A stretch of DNA of 7,185 nt from JASHVB01 sp049522565 (GTDB lineage Bacteria; Pseudomonadota; Alphaproteobacteria; Acetobacterales; Acetobacteraceae): positions 1 to 7,185 of the forward strand of contig JBEKNT010000362.1 of NCBI GenBank assembly GCA_049522565.1, written 5' to 3'. A model generated the notes under the pieces. That model searched no databases. It saw nothing but the letters and a program-made list of their open reading frames with translations, and had not been told where the DNA came from. The translations under genes and the position numbers were made by a program. This document shows, one piece after another, positions 1 through 6,520 of the stretch. Every line of letters begins with the position of its first letter. The first letter of the stretch is position 1.

Positions 1-53
<53 letters not shown>

Positions 54-55
54 CG

Positions 56-149
56 TCCATCCAGCCAAACGGATGGATTGCAAAGGCTGCGCCTTTGCTG
101 GGGGTCCACGGGGGCAAAGCCCCCTGGCGGGTCCAGGGCAGAGCCCTGG
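56..149. repeat. Cluster of four short perfect hairpins (possible family-specific intergenic repeat)
   Basis: Four consecutive inverted repeats are visible: TCCATCC/GGATGGA (56-62 and 71-77, 8-nt loop), CAAAGGC-tgc-GCCTTTG (81-97), GGGGGC-aaa-GCCCCC (110-124) and CCAGGGC-aga-GCCCTGG (133-149). The last three have perfect 6-7 bp stems with 3-nt loops and are spaced 8-12 nt apart. From memory, very similar strings recur between genes in Acetobacteraceae; I could not search to confirm this. The block could be a transcription terminator for a gene lost beyond the contig edge, or a dispersed REP-like element. No long T tract follows on the plus strand. Confidence 0.6.
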
Positions 150-174
150 TCTTGCTGCCTTCACCCGATGGCCC

Positions 175-187
175 TGCCCAGTGGGCA
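175..187. promoter_or_regulatory. 13-bp perfect palindrome upstream of the ABC importer unit (possible operator)
   Basis: TGCCCAGTGGGCA is a perfect inverted repeat with 6-bp arms around one central G, ending 64 nt before the start codon of the solute-binding protein. Sugar importer operons are often controlled by LacI- or GntR-type repressors that bind short palindromes, so an operator role is possible. No -10/-35 pair stands out nearby and no regulator gene is in the window. Palindromes of this length also arise by chance in GC-rich DNA. Confidence 0.2.
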
Positions 188-237
188 CTGCCATGCGGTT
201 GTAGCCGCCGCCGCCGCCCGGTAGCGTGCAGCGGTCC

Positions 238-242
238 GGGAG
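238..242 (+). promoter_or_regulatory. Weak ribosome-binding site for the solute-binding protein
   Basis: GGGAG lies 9 nt before the ATG at 252. It is a modest Shine-Dalgarno match, but it agrees with a start that leaves a complete export signal at the N terminus. Confidence 0.45.
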
Positions 243-251
243 CAACGTGCC

Positions 252-1592
252 ATGCCGAAAGCCGTCCTGACCCGCCGCGCCGCGCTGGCCGGTGCCGCAC
301 TGACCCTGTCCGCGCCGGCGGTGCTCGGCCAGGCGAAATCCAGATACGCCGGCACGACAATCCGCGGGGCGGCGTTCTCGCTGCCGTTCCATAGCTACCT
401 GCGCGACTACTTCCCGGAATTCGAGGACCGCACCGGCATCAAGATCGACTTCGATATCCAGGCCTTCCCGGTTTACAACCAGCGCATGGACCTCGAACTG
501 TCCACCGGCGGGTCCAGCTACGACGTCATCATCGTCACGTTCATCTACCAGGGCCGCTGGATCGGCGCCGGCTGGGTGACGGACCTCGACGAATTCACCA
601 GTGACAAGAACGCCACGCCGCCCGATTGGGAGCCGGCGGATTTCGTCTCCGGCGCGCAGTCCAGCCTGCGCGATGCCAAAGGCCACACCTACGGCTACGG
701 TGTCGAAGCCGGCGCCATGTTGCTCTACGCCGGGCGCGGCGACCTGATCGAGAAGGCTGGCCTGGCGATGCCGACGACGATGGATGCGTTGATCAAGGTC
801 TGCGACGCGGTGCACGGCAAGGCCGGCGGCGTCGCGGCGTGGACCGCCGACAAGCTGCATCATTGGAACTGGCCGCCCTATCTGATGAATCTCGGCGGCC
901 GCATCTTCAAGGATCCGCCGCAGAACCTGACTCCGACGCTGGATACGCCGGAGGCGGCACAGTCGGCCCAGTGGTACGCCGACCTGATCATGAAATACGG
1001 GCCGTCCGGCATCCTGTCCTACACCGACGACCAGTCGTTGCAATCGCAACTATCCGGCCGCGCCAACATGCGCACCAACGCGCTGACGTGGGGTCTGCCA
1101 TTGGCGAAGGACCCCGCCAGCACGGTGAAGAACACGGTGCGCTACGGCATGGTGCCGGCGGGACCGGCCGGCGCCTTCCCGGGCTCCAACTGCCACGGCT
1201 TCGGCATTCCCGCCGGCTCGCGCAACAAGGGGGCCGCGTGGGAGTTCATCAAATGGGCGCTGTCGAAGGAGATGCTGTCGCGCCTGGTGAAGGATCACGG
1301 CTATCCCAGCGTCTGCCGCCGCTCGGTGATCGAGAGCGAGGCGTTCAAGCAGGCGCTGACGCTGAACGGCCAGGACGTCGCCTCGCTTTACCTGAAGGTG
1401 CTCGAGCTGGGCGGGCAGGGCGGTTATATGAAATACCGCACCGTGCCGGTGTTTCCGCAGGTCGGTGACAAGATCAACCGCGCCATCGAGGCGATCGCGA
1501 CGAAGCAGCAGGATGCGCCCACGGCGTTGCGGAACGCGCAGGCGCAGGCGATCGAGGCGATCAAGCTGGGCGGCTACAAGACCGACCTATGA
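252..1592 (+). CDS. ABC transporter substrate-binding protein (extracellular solute-binding family 1)
   Basis: 446 residues, normal length for a family 1 (MalE/UgpB-like) periplasmic binding protein. Residues 1-28 look like a Tat-type export signal: TRRAAL with twin arginines at 8-9, an Ala/Leu-rich core, and a likely cleavage after G-Q-A at 26-28. The mature part shows typical family features: SSYDVIIV (88-95) followed by an aromatic-rich stretch, GYGVEAGAMLLYA (148-160) near the first domain crossover, and a conserved late segment HGFGIPAGSRNKGAAWEFIKW (about 315-335). It should capture a solute in the periplasm and deliver it to the two permeases encoded directly downstream, the first of which overlaps its stop codon by 4 nt (ATGA). 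The partner permeases are of the CUT1 class, so a sugar, polyol or glycerol-phosphate-like ligand is likely. The exact substrate cannot be read from the sequence. Confidence 0.9.
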   Translation: MPKAVLTRRAALAGAALTLSAPAVLGQAKSRYAGTTIRGAAFSLPFHSYLRDYFPEFEDRTGIKIDFDIQAFPVYNQRMDLELSTGGSSYDVIIVTFIYQGRWIGAGWVTDLDEFTSDKNATPPDWEPADFVSGAQSSLRDAKGHTYGYGVEAGAMLLYAGRGDLIEKAGLAMPTTMDALIKVCDAVHGKAGGVAAWTADKLHHWNWPPYLMNLGGRIFKDPPQNLTPTLDTPEAAQSAQWYADLIMKYGPSGILSYTDDQSLQSQLSGRANMRTNALTWGLPLAKDPASTVKNTVRYGMVPAGPAGAFPGSNCHGFGIPAGSRNKGAAWEFIKWALSKEMLSRLVKDHGYPSVCRRSVIESEAFKQALTLNGQDVASLYLKVLELGGQGGYMKYRTVPVFPQVGDKINRAIEAIATKQQDAPTALRNAQAQAIEAIKLGGYKTDL

Positions 1593-2521
1593 GTCGTGCC
1601 GCCGCCGTCGTGCCGTCCGTCGCCCTGACCCGCACCGCCAGCCTGCACCGGCAGCGCCGGCGCTTCCTGACGCTCTGCCTGGCGCCGTCGTTGGCGGTGC
1701 TGATGTTGGTCACATTGGTGCCGATGATCTACCTGGTCGCCACCAGCTTCACGCCGTTGAACCTGACCAATCCCGCCACCGCCTGGAATTTCCGCCAGCC
1801 GATGGCGAACTACACGCTATTGCTCCGCGATACGCGGTTTCACAATTCGCTCTGGGTGCAGGCGAAACTGTCATTCTGGACGGTGGGGCTGCAACTGCTG
1901 ATCGGCGTCGGTTTCGCACTGCTGCTGAACCTGCGGTCGGGGCTGTTGCGGGCGCTGCGCACGGTGTTCCTGATCCCGATGGTGCTGCCGCCGATCGTCG
2001 TGGCGATCATCTGGAAGGTGCTGTACACGCCGGACATCAGCCCGGTGTACTGGGCGTTGCAGGCGCTGGGGTGGAATGTGCCGGCGCTGATCACCGACCC
2101 GACCTGGGCACTGCCGGCGATCATCGCCGCCGACACCTGGGAATGGTTCCCGCTGACCATGCTGATGGTGCTGGCGGCGTTGCAGACCATGCCGGACGAG
2201 CTGCTGGACGCCGCACGCGTCGATGGCGCGCGGCACTGGCAGACCACGCTGTATGTCGTGCTGCCGTATATCCGCGGCACGTTGATGGTCGCCGGGTTGT
2301 TCCGGTTGATCGACAGCATCAAGGCCTTTCCGCTGATCTACCTGTTGACCGACGGCGGCCCCGGTTCGGTGACGGAGGTGACAAATTATTACGCTTTCGA
2401 GCAAGCGTTCAATTTTTCCTATTTGGGGTATTCCAGCGCGATCACGGTGGTGCTGGTGGCGGCGACGCTGGTGTTGAGCTGGGTGATCGTGCGCCTCACC
2501 GGATGGGGAGGCACGGAATGA
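1589..2521 (+). CDS. ABC sugar transporter permease, MalF/UgpA-like
   Basis: 310-residue inner-membrane protein with about six hydrophobic segments, the first near 28-50 and the last near 281-302. The binding-protein-dependent permease (EAA) loop that contacts the ATPase is clear at about 204-226: ELLDAARVDGARHW followed by a hydrophobic stretch and LP. LTDGGPG at 253-259 is the hallmark of the MalF-type subunit of CUT1 importers. The start overlaps the upstream stop codon (ATGA at 1589-1592) and has no clear ribosome-binding site of its own, so translation is probably coupled to the binding protein. It should form a heterodimeric channel with the next gene product. Substrate unknown; a sugar or polyol is inferred from the family. 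Confidence 0.92.
   Translation: MSRAAAVVPSVALTRTASLHRQRRRFLTLCLAPSLAVLMLVTLVPMIYLVATSFTPLNLTNPATAWNFRQPMANYTLLLRDTRFHNSLWVQAKLSFWTVGLQLLIGVGFALLLNLRSGLLRALRTVFLIPMVLPPIVVAIIWKVLYTPDISPVYWALQALGWNVPALITDPTWALPAIIAADTWEWFPLTMLMVLAALQTMPDELLDAARVDGARHWQTTLYVVLPYIRGTLMVAGLFRLIDSIKAFPLIYLLTDGGPGSVTEVTNYYAFEQAFNFSYLGYSSAITVVLVAATLVLSWVIVRLTGWGGTE
2505..2511 (+). promoter_or_regulatory. Ribosome-binding site for the second permease
   Basis: GGGGAGG sits 6 nt upstream of the ATG at 2518, inside the end of the preceding gene. It settles the start of the second permease, whose frame is open far upstream (to 1465). Confidence 0.75.
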
Positions 2522-3327
2522 CGGCCAATCGCCTGATCATTCATGCGGTGGTGCTGGTTCTGGTGGCTCTGGTGCTGGCGCCGTTCCTTTGGCTGCTGCG
2601 CATGTCGTTCGAGACCAACGCCGACATCTTTGCGTTTCCGCCGAAACTCTGGTTCACGCCGACGCTGGCCAACTACGCGGCGCTCTGGCAGGGCTCGTTT
2701 CCGCATTCGTTTGCCAACAGCGCCGTGGTCAGCATCGTGTCCACGGTGGTCTCCATGCTGGTCGGCGTGCCGGCGGCCTATGCGCTGGCGCGGATGCATA
2801 CGCGGTCCGACATGCTCAGCCTGTGGGTGATCGCCAGCCGGCTGGCACCGCCGACCGCATTCGCCATTCCGTATTTCCTGGCTTATCGCGACCTGCATCT
2901 GCTGGATACGCGGCTGGGGCTGATCGTCATCTACCTTACGTTCAATCTGTCGCTGGTGATCTGGCTGATGCGGTCGTTCTTCGAGAATACCCCGCGCGCC
3001 CTGGAGGAAGCGGCCTGGATCGACGGCGCCAGTTATTACCAGGCGATGCTGCGCGTCGTGCTGCCGACGGCGGTGCCGGGGCTGGCCGCCACGGCGATCC
3101 TGTGTTTCGTGTTCTCCTGGAACGACTTCTTTTTCGCACTGATCCTGACACGGTCGAATGCGATGACCGCGCCGGTCGCGGTGGTGAACTTCATGAACTA
3201 TGTCGGCTGGGAATGGGGCCGCATCGCCGCCGGTGGCACGCTGGTGATGCTGCCGGTGCTGGTGTTTTCGTTGGCTGTCCGCCGGTTTTTGGTCAGCGGG
3301 CTGACCGCCGGGGCGGTGAAAGGGTGA
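2518..3327 (+). CDS. ABC sugar transporter permease, MalG/UgpE-like
   Basis: 269 residues, usual length for a MalG-type subunit. The reading frame is open from 1465, but the start at 2518 is chosen because it overlaps the previous stop (ATGA), has a strong GGGGAGG 6 nt upstream, and leaves a normal hydrophobic N terminus (residues 7-27). The EAA loop is at 163-183 (EEAAWIDGASYYQAML then VVLP). WNDFFFALIL at 201-210 and the C-terminal GLTAGAVKG (261-269) are typical of CUT1 second permeases. RLAPPTAFAIPYFL at 108-121 recalls polyol-type members (SmoG/MtlG-like), a weak substrate hint. TGA is followed immediately by an in-frame TAA. No ATPase gene follows: the next gene is convergent. The pair therefore needs an ATPase encoded elsewhere, either a shared MsmK/UgpC-type protein or one beyond the left contig edge. 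Confidence 0.93.
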   Translation: MTANRLIIHAVVLVLVALVLAPFLWLLRMSFETNADIFAFPPKLWFTPTLANYAALWQGSFPHSFANSAVVSIVSTVVSMLVGVPAAYALARMHTRSDMLSLWVIASRLAPPTAFAIPYFLAYRDLHLLDTRLGLIVIYLTFNLSLVIWLMRSFFENTPRALEEAAWIDGASYYQAMLRVVLPTAVPGLAATAILCFVFSWNDFFFALILTRSNAMTAPVAVVNFMNYVGWEWGRIAAGGTLVMLPVLVFSLAVRRFLVSGLTAGAVKG

Positions 3328-3332
3328 TAAGA

Positions 3333-3360
3333 AACCTCGCCCGCTCCCGCGGGAGAGGTT
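3333..3360 (-). terminator. Long hairpin between convergent genes, likely intrinsic terminator
   Basis: AACCTC (3333-3338) pairs with GAGGTT (3355-3360), and CCCGC (3340-3344) with GCGGG (3349-3353). This gives an 11-bp stem with one internal G/A mismatch and a 4-nt loop. On the minus strand the stem is followed by a T-rich stretch (TTTCTTAT counting the last stem bases), as expected for an intrinsic terminator of the peptidase gene. On the plus strand no T tract follows, so it is at best a weak terminator for the ABC unit. Two bases of the peptidase TAA stop codon lie in the stem. Confidence 0.7.
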
Positions 3361-5002
3361 ATGACAACGCCGTCACCGCTTCACGCAACGCATGCAGCAT
3401 CCGGTTGCGCCCGCGCGTCGCACTGACGGTCAGCGCATGTGCCGCATCCGAGCGAGGCGTGCTGTTTGCCAGGTCGCGCAGCGGCTGCAGCACGGGCCAG
3501 GCCGGCAGCGGCAGCGCCGGGTCGTGCGCGAAACGATCCCCGGTCGTGTAATACACCGGCGCCAGAGCGCGCGACGCCCGCATCAGCGCCGCATCGTCAT
3601 GCCCGCCGGCCGTCGCCGCGTCGCGCAACCGTTCGGCCGCGGCGACCAGCCCATCGACCGCAAACCGCCCGTCCAGTGACGCCCGGAGCTTCCCCAACTC
3701 CTCCAGCAAAACCCGAGCGTGCGTGGCAAAATCCAGCGGCAGCACCGGATCGGACAGCAGCCGCCACAGCGTGTGCACGAACACCTTGGTGTCGCGCACC
3801 AGGTTCGCCTCGTCGATCTTGTCCAGCGTGTCGTGCGGCGTGTGCCACCACCAGCCCAGCGCGTTGCGCATCTTCACCGGCGCCGGCGGTTGCTCGCTCA
3901 ACGCGCCGAACATCGCCGGAATGCCGATGCCCCAGAACGACTGGTCCGACGAGCGCGACATGCGCTTGCCGACATAATGCGCCCCCGTCTGTTCGCCGAT
4001 CGCCTCGCCCGCCAGCGCCAGCAGTTCCGGCGCCGACGCCGCATGCTCCAACACCACCGCGCCGACACCGCCCGTGGAATCGACATTGACGTGCACCGCG
4101 CAGCGCCGTTCCAGCTCGTCCCAATGCTGGTCGGCATACCAGGTGGAGCCGGAATACCGCCCGTGCGAGTGGCCGGACCAGAAGCACAGCCGCAGCCCGC
4201 GCCGCCATTTGTCCCGTTGCGGCGCCATCAGCCGCGCGACTTCCAGCATCGTCGCGTTGGCCGCGCCGTTATCCATCACGCCGTAGTACCAGGTGTCGTG
4301 ATGGCCGGAATACAGCACGAACGGCCCGTCCGCGTCCGGTCCGTCCAGCTCCGCCACCAGGATCGGCGTCTGCCGCCAGCCGCTATCCACCGCCGCATGC
4401 AGCGTCACCCGCGGGGCTTCCCCCCGCGCCAGCCGTTCGCGCAACGCACTGCCATCGGCATTCGATACGGTGCACACGACCGTGCTGGGCAACTGCGCCA
4501 GCGTGTCCGCCGACGGGCTGCCCCAGACCGGCGACACGCACATCTCATGCAGGTGCTCGTGCGGGCTGATCTGCACCTGCCCCACCGCGCCGCCGCGCGA
4601 GGCGTTCGCGGCCTGTGCCGGACTGGCAATGCCTTCGGTCAGCACGATGGCGCCGCGCACCTCGCGCCCGGCGAAATCCGCCGCCTCGCCGTCGCCGACA
4701 TAGACCAGCCGGCCCGTCACGCCCTCCGCCGGCGAGGATCGCGAGAACGAGTGCGTGATGCCGGTGAGCGCCTGGTTGTCCACATCGACCCGCGCACGGC
4801 CCGGCAGGCTGATATACGCGTCGTGGTGCAGCAGTTCGGTGCGATAGCCGAATTCGTCCAGCCGGCGCTTGACATATTGCAGGCTGGTCAGTTCGTCGGG
4901 CGTGCCCGACAGCTTCACCCAGCGGGCGAATTCGCCCATATGCCCCATCAGCACGGACCCATCGACAGCGTCGCACAAGGAGCGGCGGAGCGGATCCGAC
5001 AT
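3359..5002 (-). CDS. M28-family metallopeptidase-like protein with PA domain, atypical active site
   Basis: 547 residues from the chosen start, where AGGAGG lies 5 nt upstream; the frame stays open to an ATG at 5053 that would add 17 residues but lacks such a site. No signal peptide or membrane segment is visible, so it is probably cytoplasmic. A PA-like insert occupies about 95-205 (VGDGEAADFAGREVRGAIVL and onward), followed by the M28 zinc-peptidase core. Compared with M28 aminopeptidases, H234-x-D236, D244 (in MDNGAAN), D308 (in VNVDST) and H387 (in WWHTPHDTLDKID) match the zinc-ligand and supporting positions. The usual Glu-Glu pair, which supplies the general base and one zinc ligand, is replaced by WSGHSHGRYSGS at 275-286. 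It may therefore be a peptidase variant using His ligands, a hydrolase with another substrate, or inactive. It lies downstream of, and in the same direction as, the symporter gene. Fold assignment is confident; the reaction is not. Confidence 0.85.
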   Translation of the reverse strand: MSDPLRRSLCDAVDGSVLMGHMGEFARWVKLSGTPDELTSLQYVKRRLDEFGYRTELLHHDAYISLPGRARVDVDNQALTGITHSFSRSSPAEGVTGRLVYVGDGEAADFAGREVRGAIVLTEGIASPAQAANASRGGAVGQVQISPHEHLHEMCVSPVWGSPSADTLAQLPSTVVCTVSNADGSALRERLARGEAPRVTLHAAVDSGWRQTPILVAELDGPDADGPFVLYSGHHDTWYYGVMDNGAANATMLEVARLMAPQRDKWRRGLRLCFWSGHSHGRYSGSTWYADQHWDELERRCAVHVNVDSTGGVGAVVLEHAASAPELLALAGEAIGEQTGAHYVGKRMSRSSDQSFWGIGIPAMFGALSEQPPAPVKMRNALGWWWHTPHDTLDKIDEANLVRDTKVFVHTLWRLLSDPVLPLDFATHARVLLEELGKLRASLDGRFAVDGLVAAAERLRDAATAGGHDDAALMRASRALAPVYYTTGDRFAHDPALPLPAWPVLQPLRDLANSTPRSDAAHALTVSATRGRNRMLHALREAVTALS

Positions 5003-5007
5003 GAATG

Positions 5008-5013
5008 CCTCCT
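5008..5013 (-). promoter_or_regulatory. Ribosome-binding site for the M28 protein
   Basis: The minus strand reads AGGAGG, five bases (CATTC), then ATG at 5002-5000. This near-perfect Shine-Dalgarno decides the start against the longer alternative at 5053. Confidence 0.85.
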
Positions 5014-5080
5014 GGTTGCCGGGATGCGGCCCAGCGTGCCGGGCGAGGCGCATGAAGGCAAGCCACGCCGCCGCCGCCTG

Positions 5081-5107
5081 TCCTCGTCCCGTCTGTCATG
5101 ACGAGGA
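5081..5107 (-). other. Intercistronic hairpin between symporter and M28 genes
   Basis: TCCTCGTC (5081-5088) and GACGAGGA (5100-5107) form a perfect 8-bp stem around an 11-nt loop. It begins 18 nt after the symporter stop codon in the direction of transcription and lies about 70 nt before the M28 ribosome-binding site. No T tract follows on the minus strand, so it is not a classical terminator. It could stabilise the 3' end of the upstream message or partly uncouple expression of the two genes. Confidence 0.45.
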
Positions 5108-5125
5108 GCGCACAGCGGCCGACCG

Positions 5126-6412
5126 TTAGCCGACGGCAGCCAGCTCCTCGGCCTGGGTGCCTATCACCGGCGGCGGCAGATCGCTGTCCGTCAGCCCTTG
5201 CCCGCCCAGCTTCTGCACCAGCTTCACCGCGACCGTGTTGCCGAACACGTTCACTGCGGTGCGGCCCATGTCCATGAACGCGTCGACCCCCGCAACGATC
5301 GCGATCGCCTCCACCGGCAGCCCGATCGCCACCAGCACCGAGGCCAGCGCGACCAGCCCGCCGGACGGCACGTTGGCAATGCCTTTGCTGGCGATCATCG
5401 TGGTCACGATGATGGTCAGCTCCGCCGCCCAGGTCAGTTGCAGGTGGTAGGCCTCGGCGAGGAACGTCACCGCCAGCGTGATGTACAGCGTGCTGCCGTC
5501 GAGGTTGAAGCTGTAGCCGAGAGGTAACACAATCGAGACGACCTTGTTGGGGACGCCCATCCGCTCCAGTGCCTCCATATGCACGGGCAGCGTGACCTCG
5601 GACGAGCGCGTGGTGAACCCCAGCAGTACCGGTTCCAACACGCGACGTGAGATGGTCAGCGGGTTTTCTCCAAGCAGCGCCAGCACCACCCAGAACACCA
5701 GCACCATGAGGATGAGGCCGACATACATCAGCCCGATCAGCTTGGCGAGCGCCGTGATCGTGCCAAGTCCCTGGGTGGCGAACAGCCAGGCCATGATGGC
5801 GAAAATCGCGAACGGCGCGAGCGCGATGATCCAGCCGGTGATGCGGAACATGGTCGCCAGCACCGCTTGCAGCATCCCGACGACGGGCCGCGCGACGGCC
5901 TCGCCGATGCGTGCCAGTCCGAGGCCGAACAGGATCGCGAAGACCAAGGTGGGCAGCACGTGCTGCGCCGCCATCGCCGCGACGACATTGGTCGGGATCA
6001 GGTCGAGGATGTACTTGGTCCAATCGACGGAGATCGCCAGATTCGGCGGCACGCTGCCGGTCGGCACCACGTTCGCGCCGACGCCCGGATGGAACACGCC
6101 GTTCAGCCCCAGTGCCACCAGCACCGCGAAGAACGAAGCAACGTAGAACCAAATAAAGGCAACGATCGCAACGCGTCCGAGCTGCCGCGCGTTCTCGCCC
6201 ATGCGCCACACGCCGAGCGTGACGGCGGAGAAGATCAGCGGAATGACGATCATCTGGATCGCCTGTATGAAGGCCGTGCCGATCGGCTGCAGCGTCTTGC
6301 CGACCCCCGGCCATTCCACCCCGACGAGCAGTCCGAGAATGAGGCCAACCAACATCTGCAGCGGCAGCGAGAAGTGGCGCCGCGTCGGCGCGCTCCCGGA
6401 AAGCGGGGCCAT
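5126..6412 (-). CDS. Dicarboxylate/amino acid:cation symporter (DAACS family, DctA/GltP-like)
   Basis: 428-residue inner-membrane secondary transporter that should import an anionic substrate (C4-dicarboxylate, glutamate or aspartate) with Na+ or H+. The start at 6412 has AGGAGG 6 nt upstream; an ATG at 6460 would add 16 hydrophilic residues without such a site. Family landmarks appear in order: hairpin 1 TTRSSEVTLPV (267-277), the TM7 unwound motif GYSFNLDGS (299-307), hairpin 2 SKGIANVPSGG (342-352) and the TM8 motif DAFMDMGRTAVNVFGN (377-392). By alignment to GltPh, R384 corresponds to the substrate-carboxylate arginine R397, D381 to D394 and N388 to N401. N392 stands where GltPh has D405, while DctA has Asn there. 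The NLDG and SFNLDG wording is DctA-like, but DMGRT is glutamate-transporter-like, so substrate choice is uncertain. It is probably first in a two-gene unit with the M28 protein and diverges from ald. Confidence 0.92.
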   Translation of the reverse strand: MAPLSGSAPTRRHFSLPLQMLVGLILGLLVGVEWPGVGKTLQPIGTAFIQAIQMIVIPLIFSAVTLGVWRMGENARQLGRVAIVAFIWFYVASFFAVLVALGLNGVFHPGVGANVVPTGSVPPNLAISVDWTKYILDLIPTNVVAAMAAQHVLPTLVFAILFGLGLARIGEAVARPVVGMLQAVLATMFRITGWIIALAPFAIFAIMAWLFATQGLGTITALAKLIGLMYVGLILMVLVFWVVLALLGENPLTISRRVLEPVLLGFTTRSSEVTLPVHMEALERMGVPNKVVSIVLPLGYSFNLDGSTLYITLAVTFLAEAYHLQLTWAAELTIIVTTMIASKGIANVPSGGLVALASVLVAIGLPVEAIAIVAGVDAFMDMGRTAVNVFGNTVAVKLVQKLGGQGLTDSDLPPPVIGTQAEELAAVG

Positions 6413-6418
6413 GTCCTG

Positions 6419-6424
6419 CCTCCT
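6419..6424 (-). promoter_or_regulatory. Ribosome-binding site for the symporter
   Basis: The minus strand reads AGGAGG, six bases (CAGGAC), then ATG at 6412-6410. This supports the shorter of two in-frame starts. Confidence 0.85.
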
Positions 6425-6472
6425 GTTTTGGGACTTGTCGAGTCCGCCTAGCACAGCCAAAGCGCGCCGGAA

Positions 6473-6486
6473 TTGATCTAGATCAG
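6473..6486. promoter_or_regulatory. FNR/FixK/FnrL-type box in the divergent symporter-ald region
   Basis: TTGATCTAGATCAG matches the FNR/FixK consensus TTGAT-N4-ATCAA at 9 of 10 defined positions, with the final A replaced by G. Its core TGATCTAGATCA (6474-6485) is a perfect 12-bp palindrome. TTGATCTAGATCAA is a familiar form of this box in alphaproteobacteria. The box is 60 nt from the symporter start codon and 162 nt from the ald start codon, so it could serve either gene. Placing it at -41.5, the usual activating position, puts a start site near 6521 for ald, with a TATG-type -10 around 6510-6515, or near 6438 for the symporter, where no convincing -10 is seen. Which gene is controlled, and whether positively or negatively, is inference. 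Confidence 0.6.
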
Positions 6487-6520
6487 TGCCCGAACGGCTG
6501 CCCCCGGCTTATGTGACCTA

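Noticed and set aside
95..394. Plus-strand open frame of 99 residues over the hairpin cluster
   Set aside because: It consists of translated inverted repeats and overlaps the signal-peptide region of the binding protein in another frame.
1465..2517. Upstream continuation of the second permease frame, giving an apparent 620-residue protein
   Set aside because: The extension overlaps the first permease out of frame, is Arg/Ala/Gly-rich with no recognisable domain, and the real start at 2518 has a strong ribosome-binding site and ATGA coupling.
5003..5053. 17-residue N-terminal extension of the M28 protein
   Set aside because: AGGAGG lies correctly spaced before the inner ATG at 5002, and the extension shows no signal peptide or family motif.
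3719..5101. Plus-strand open frame of 460 residues opposite the M28 gene
   Set aside because: It is antisense to a gene with clear motifs and a ribosome-binding site, and its Arg/His/Gln-rich translation is typical of a complementary-strand shadow.
4545..6314. Minus-strand open frame of 589 residues running through both the symporter and M28 genes
   Set aside because: It is out of frame with two clearly real genes, crosses their intergenic gap, and has the low-complexity Arg/Gly/Ala composition of a GC-rich shadow frame.
6413..6460. 16-residue N-terminal extension of the symporter
   Set aside because: The extension would cover the AGGAGG site that precedes the ATG at 6412, and DAACS proteins normally start shortly before the first membrane segment.
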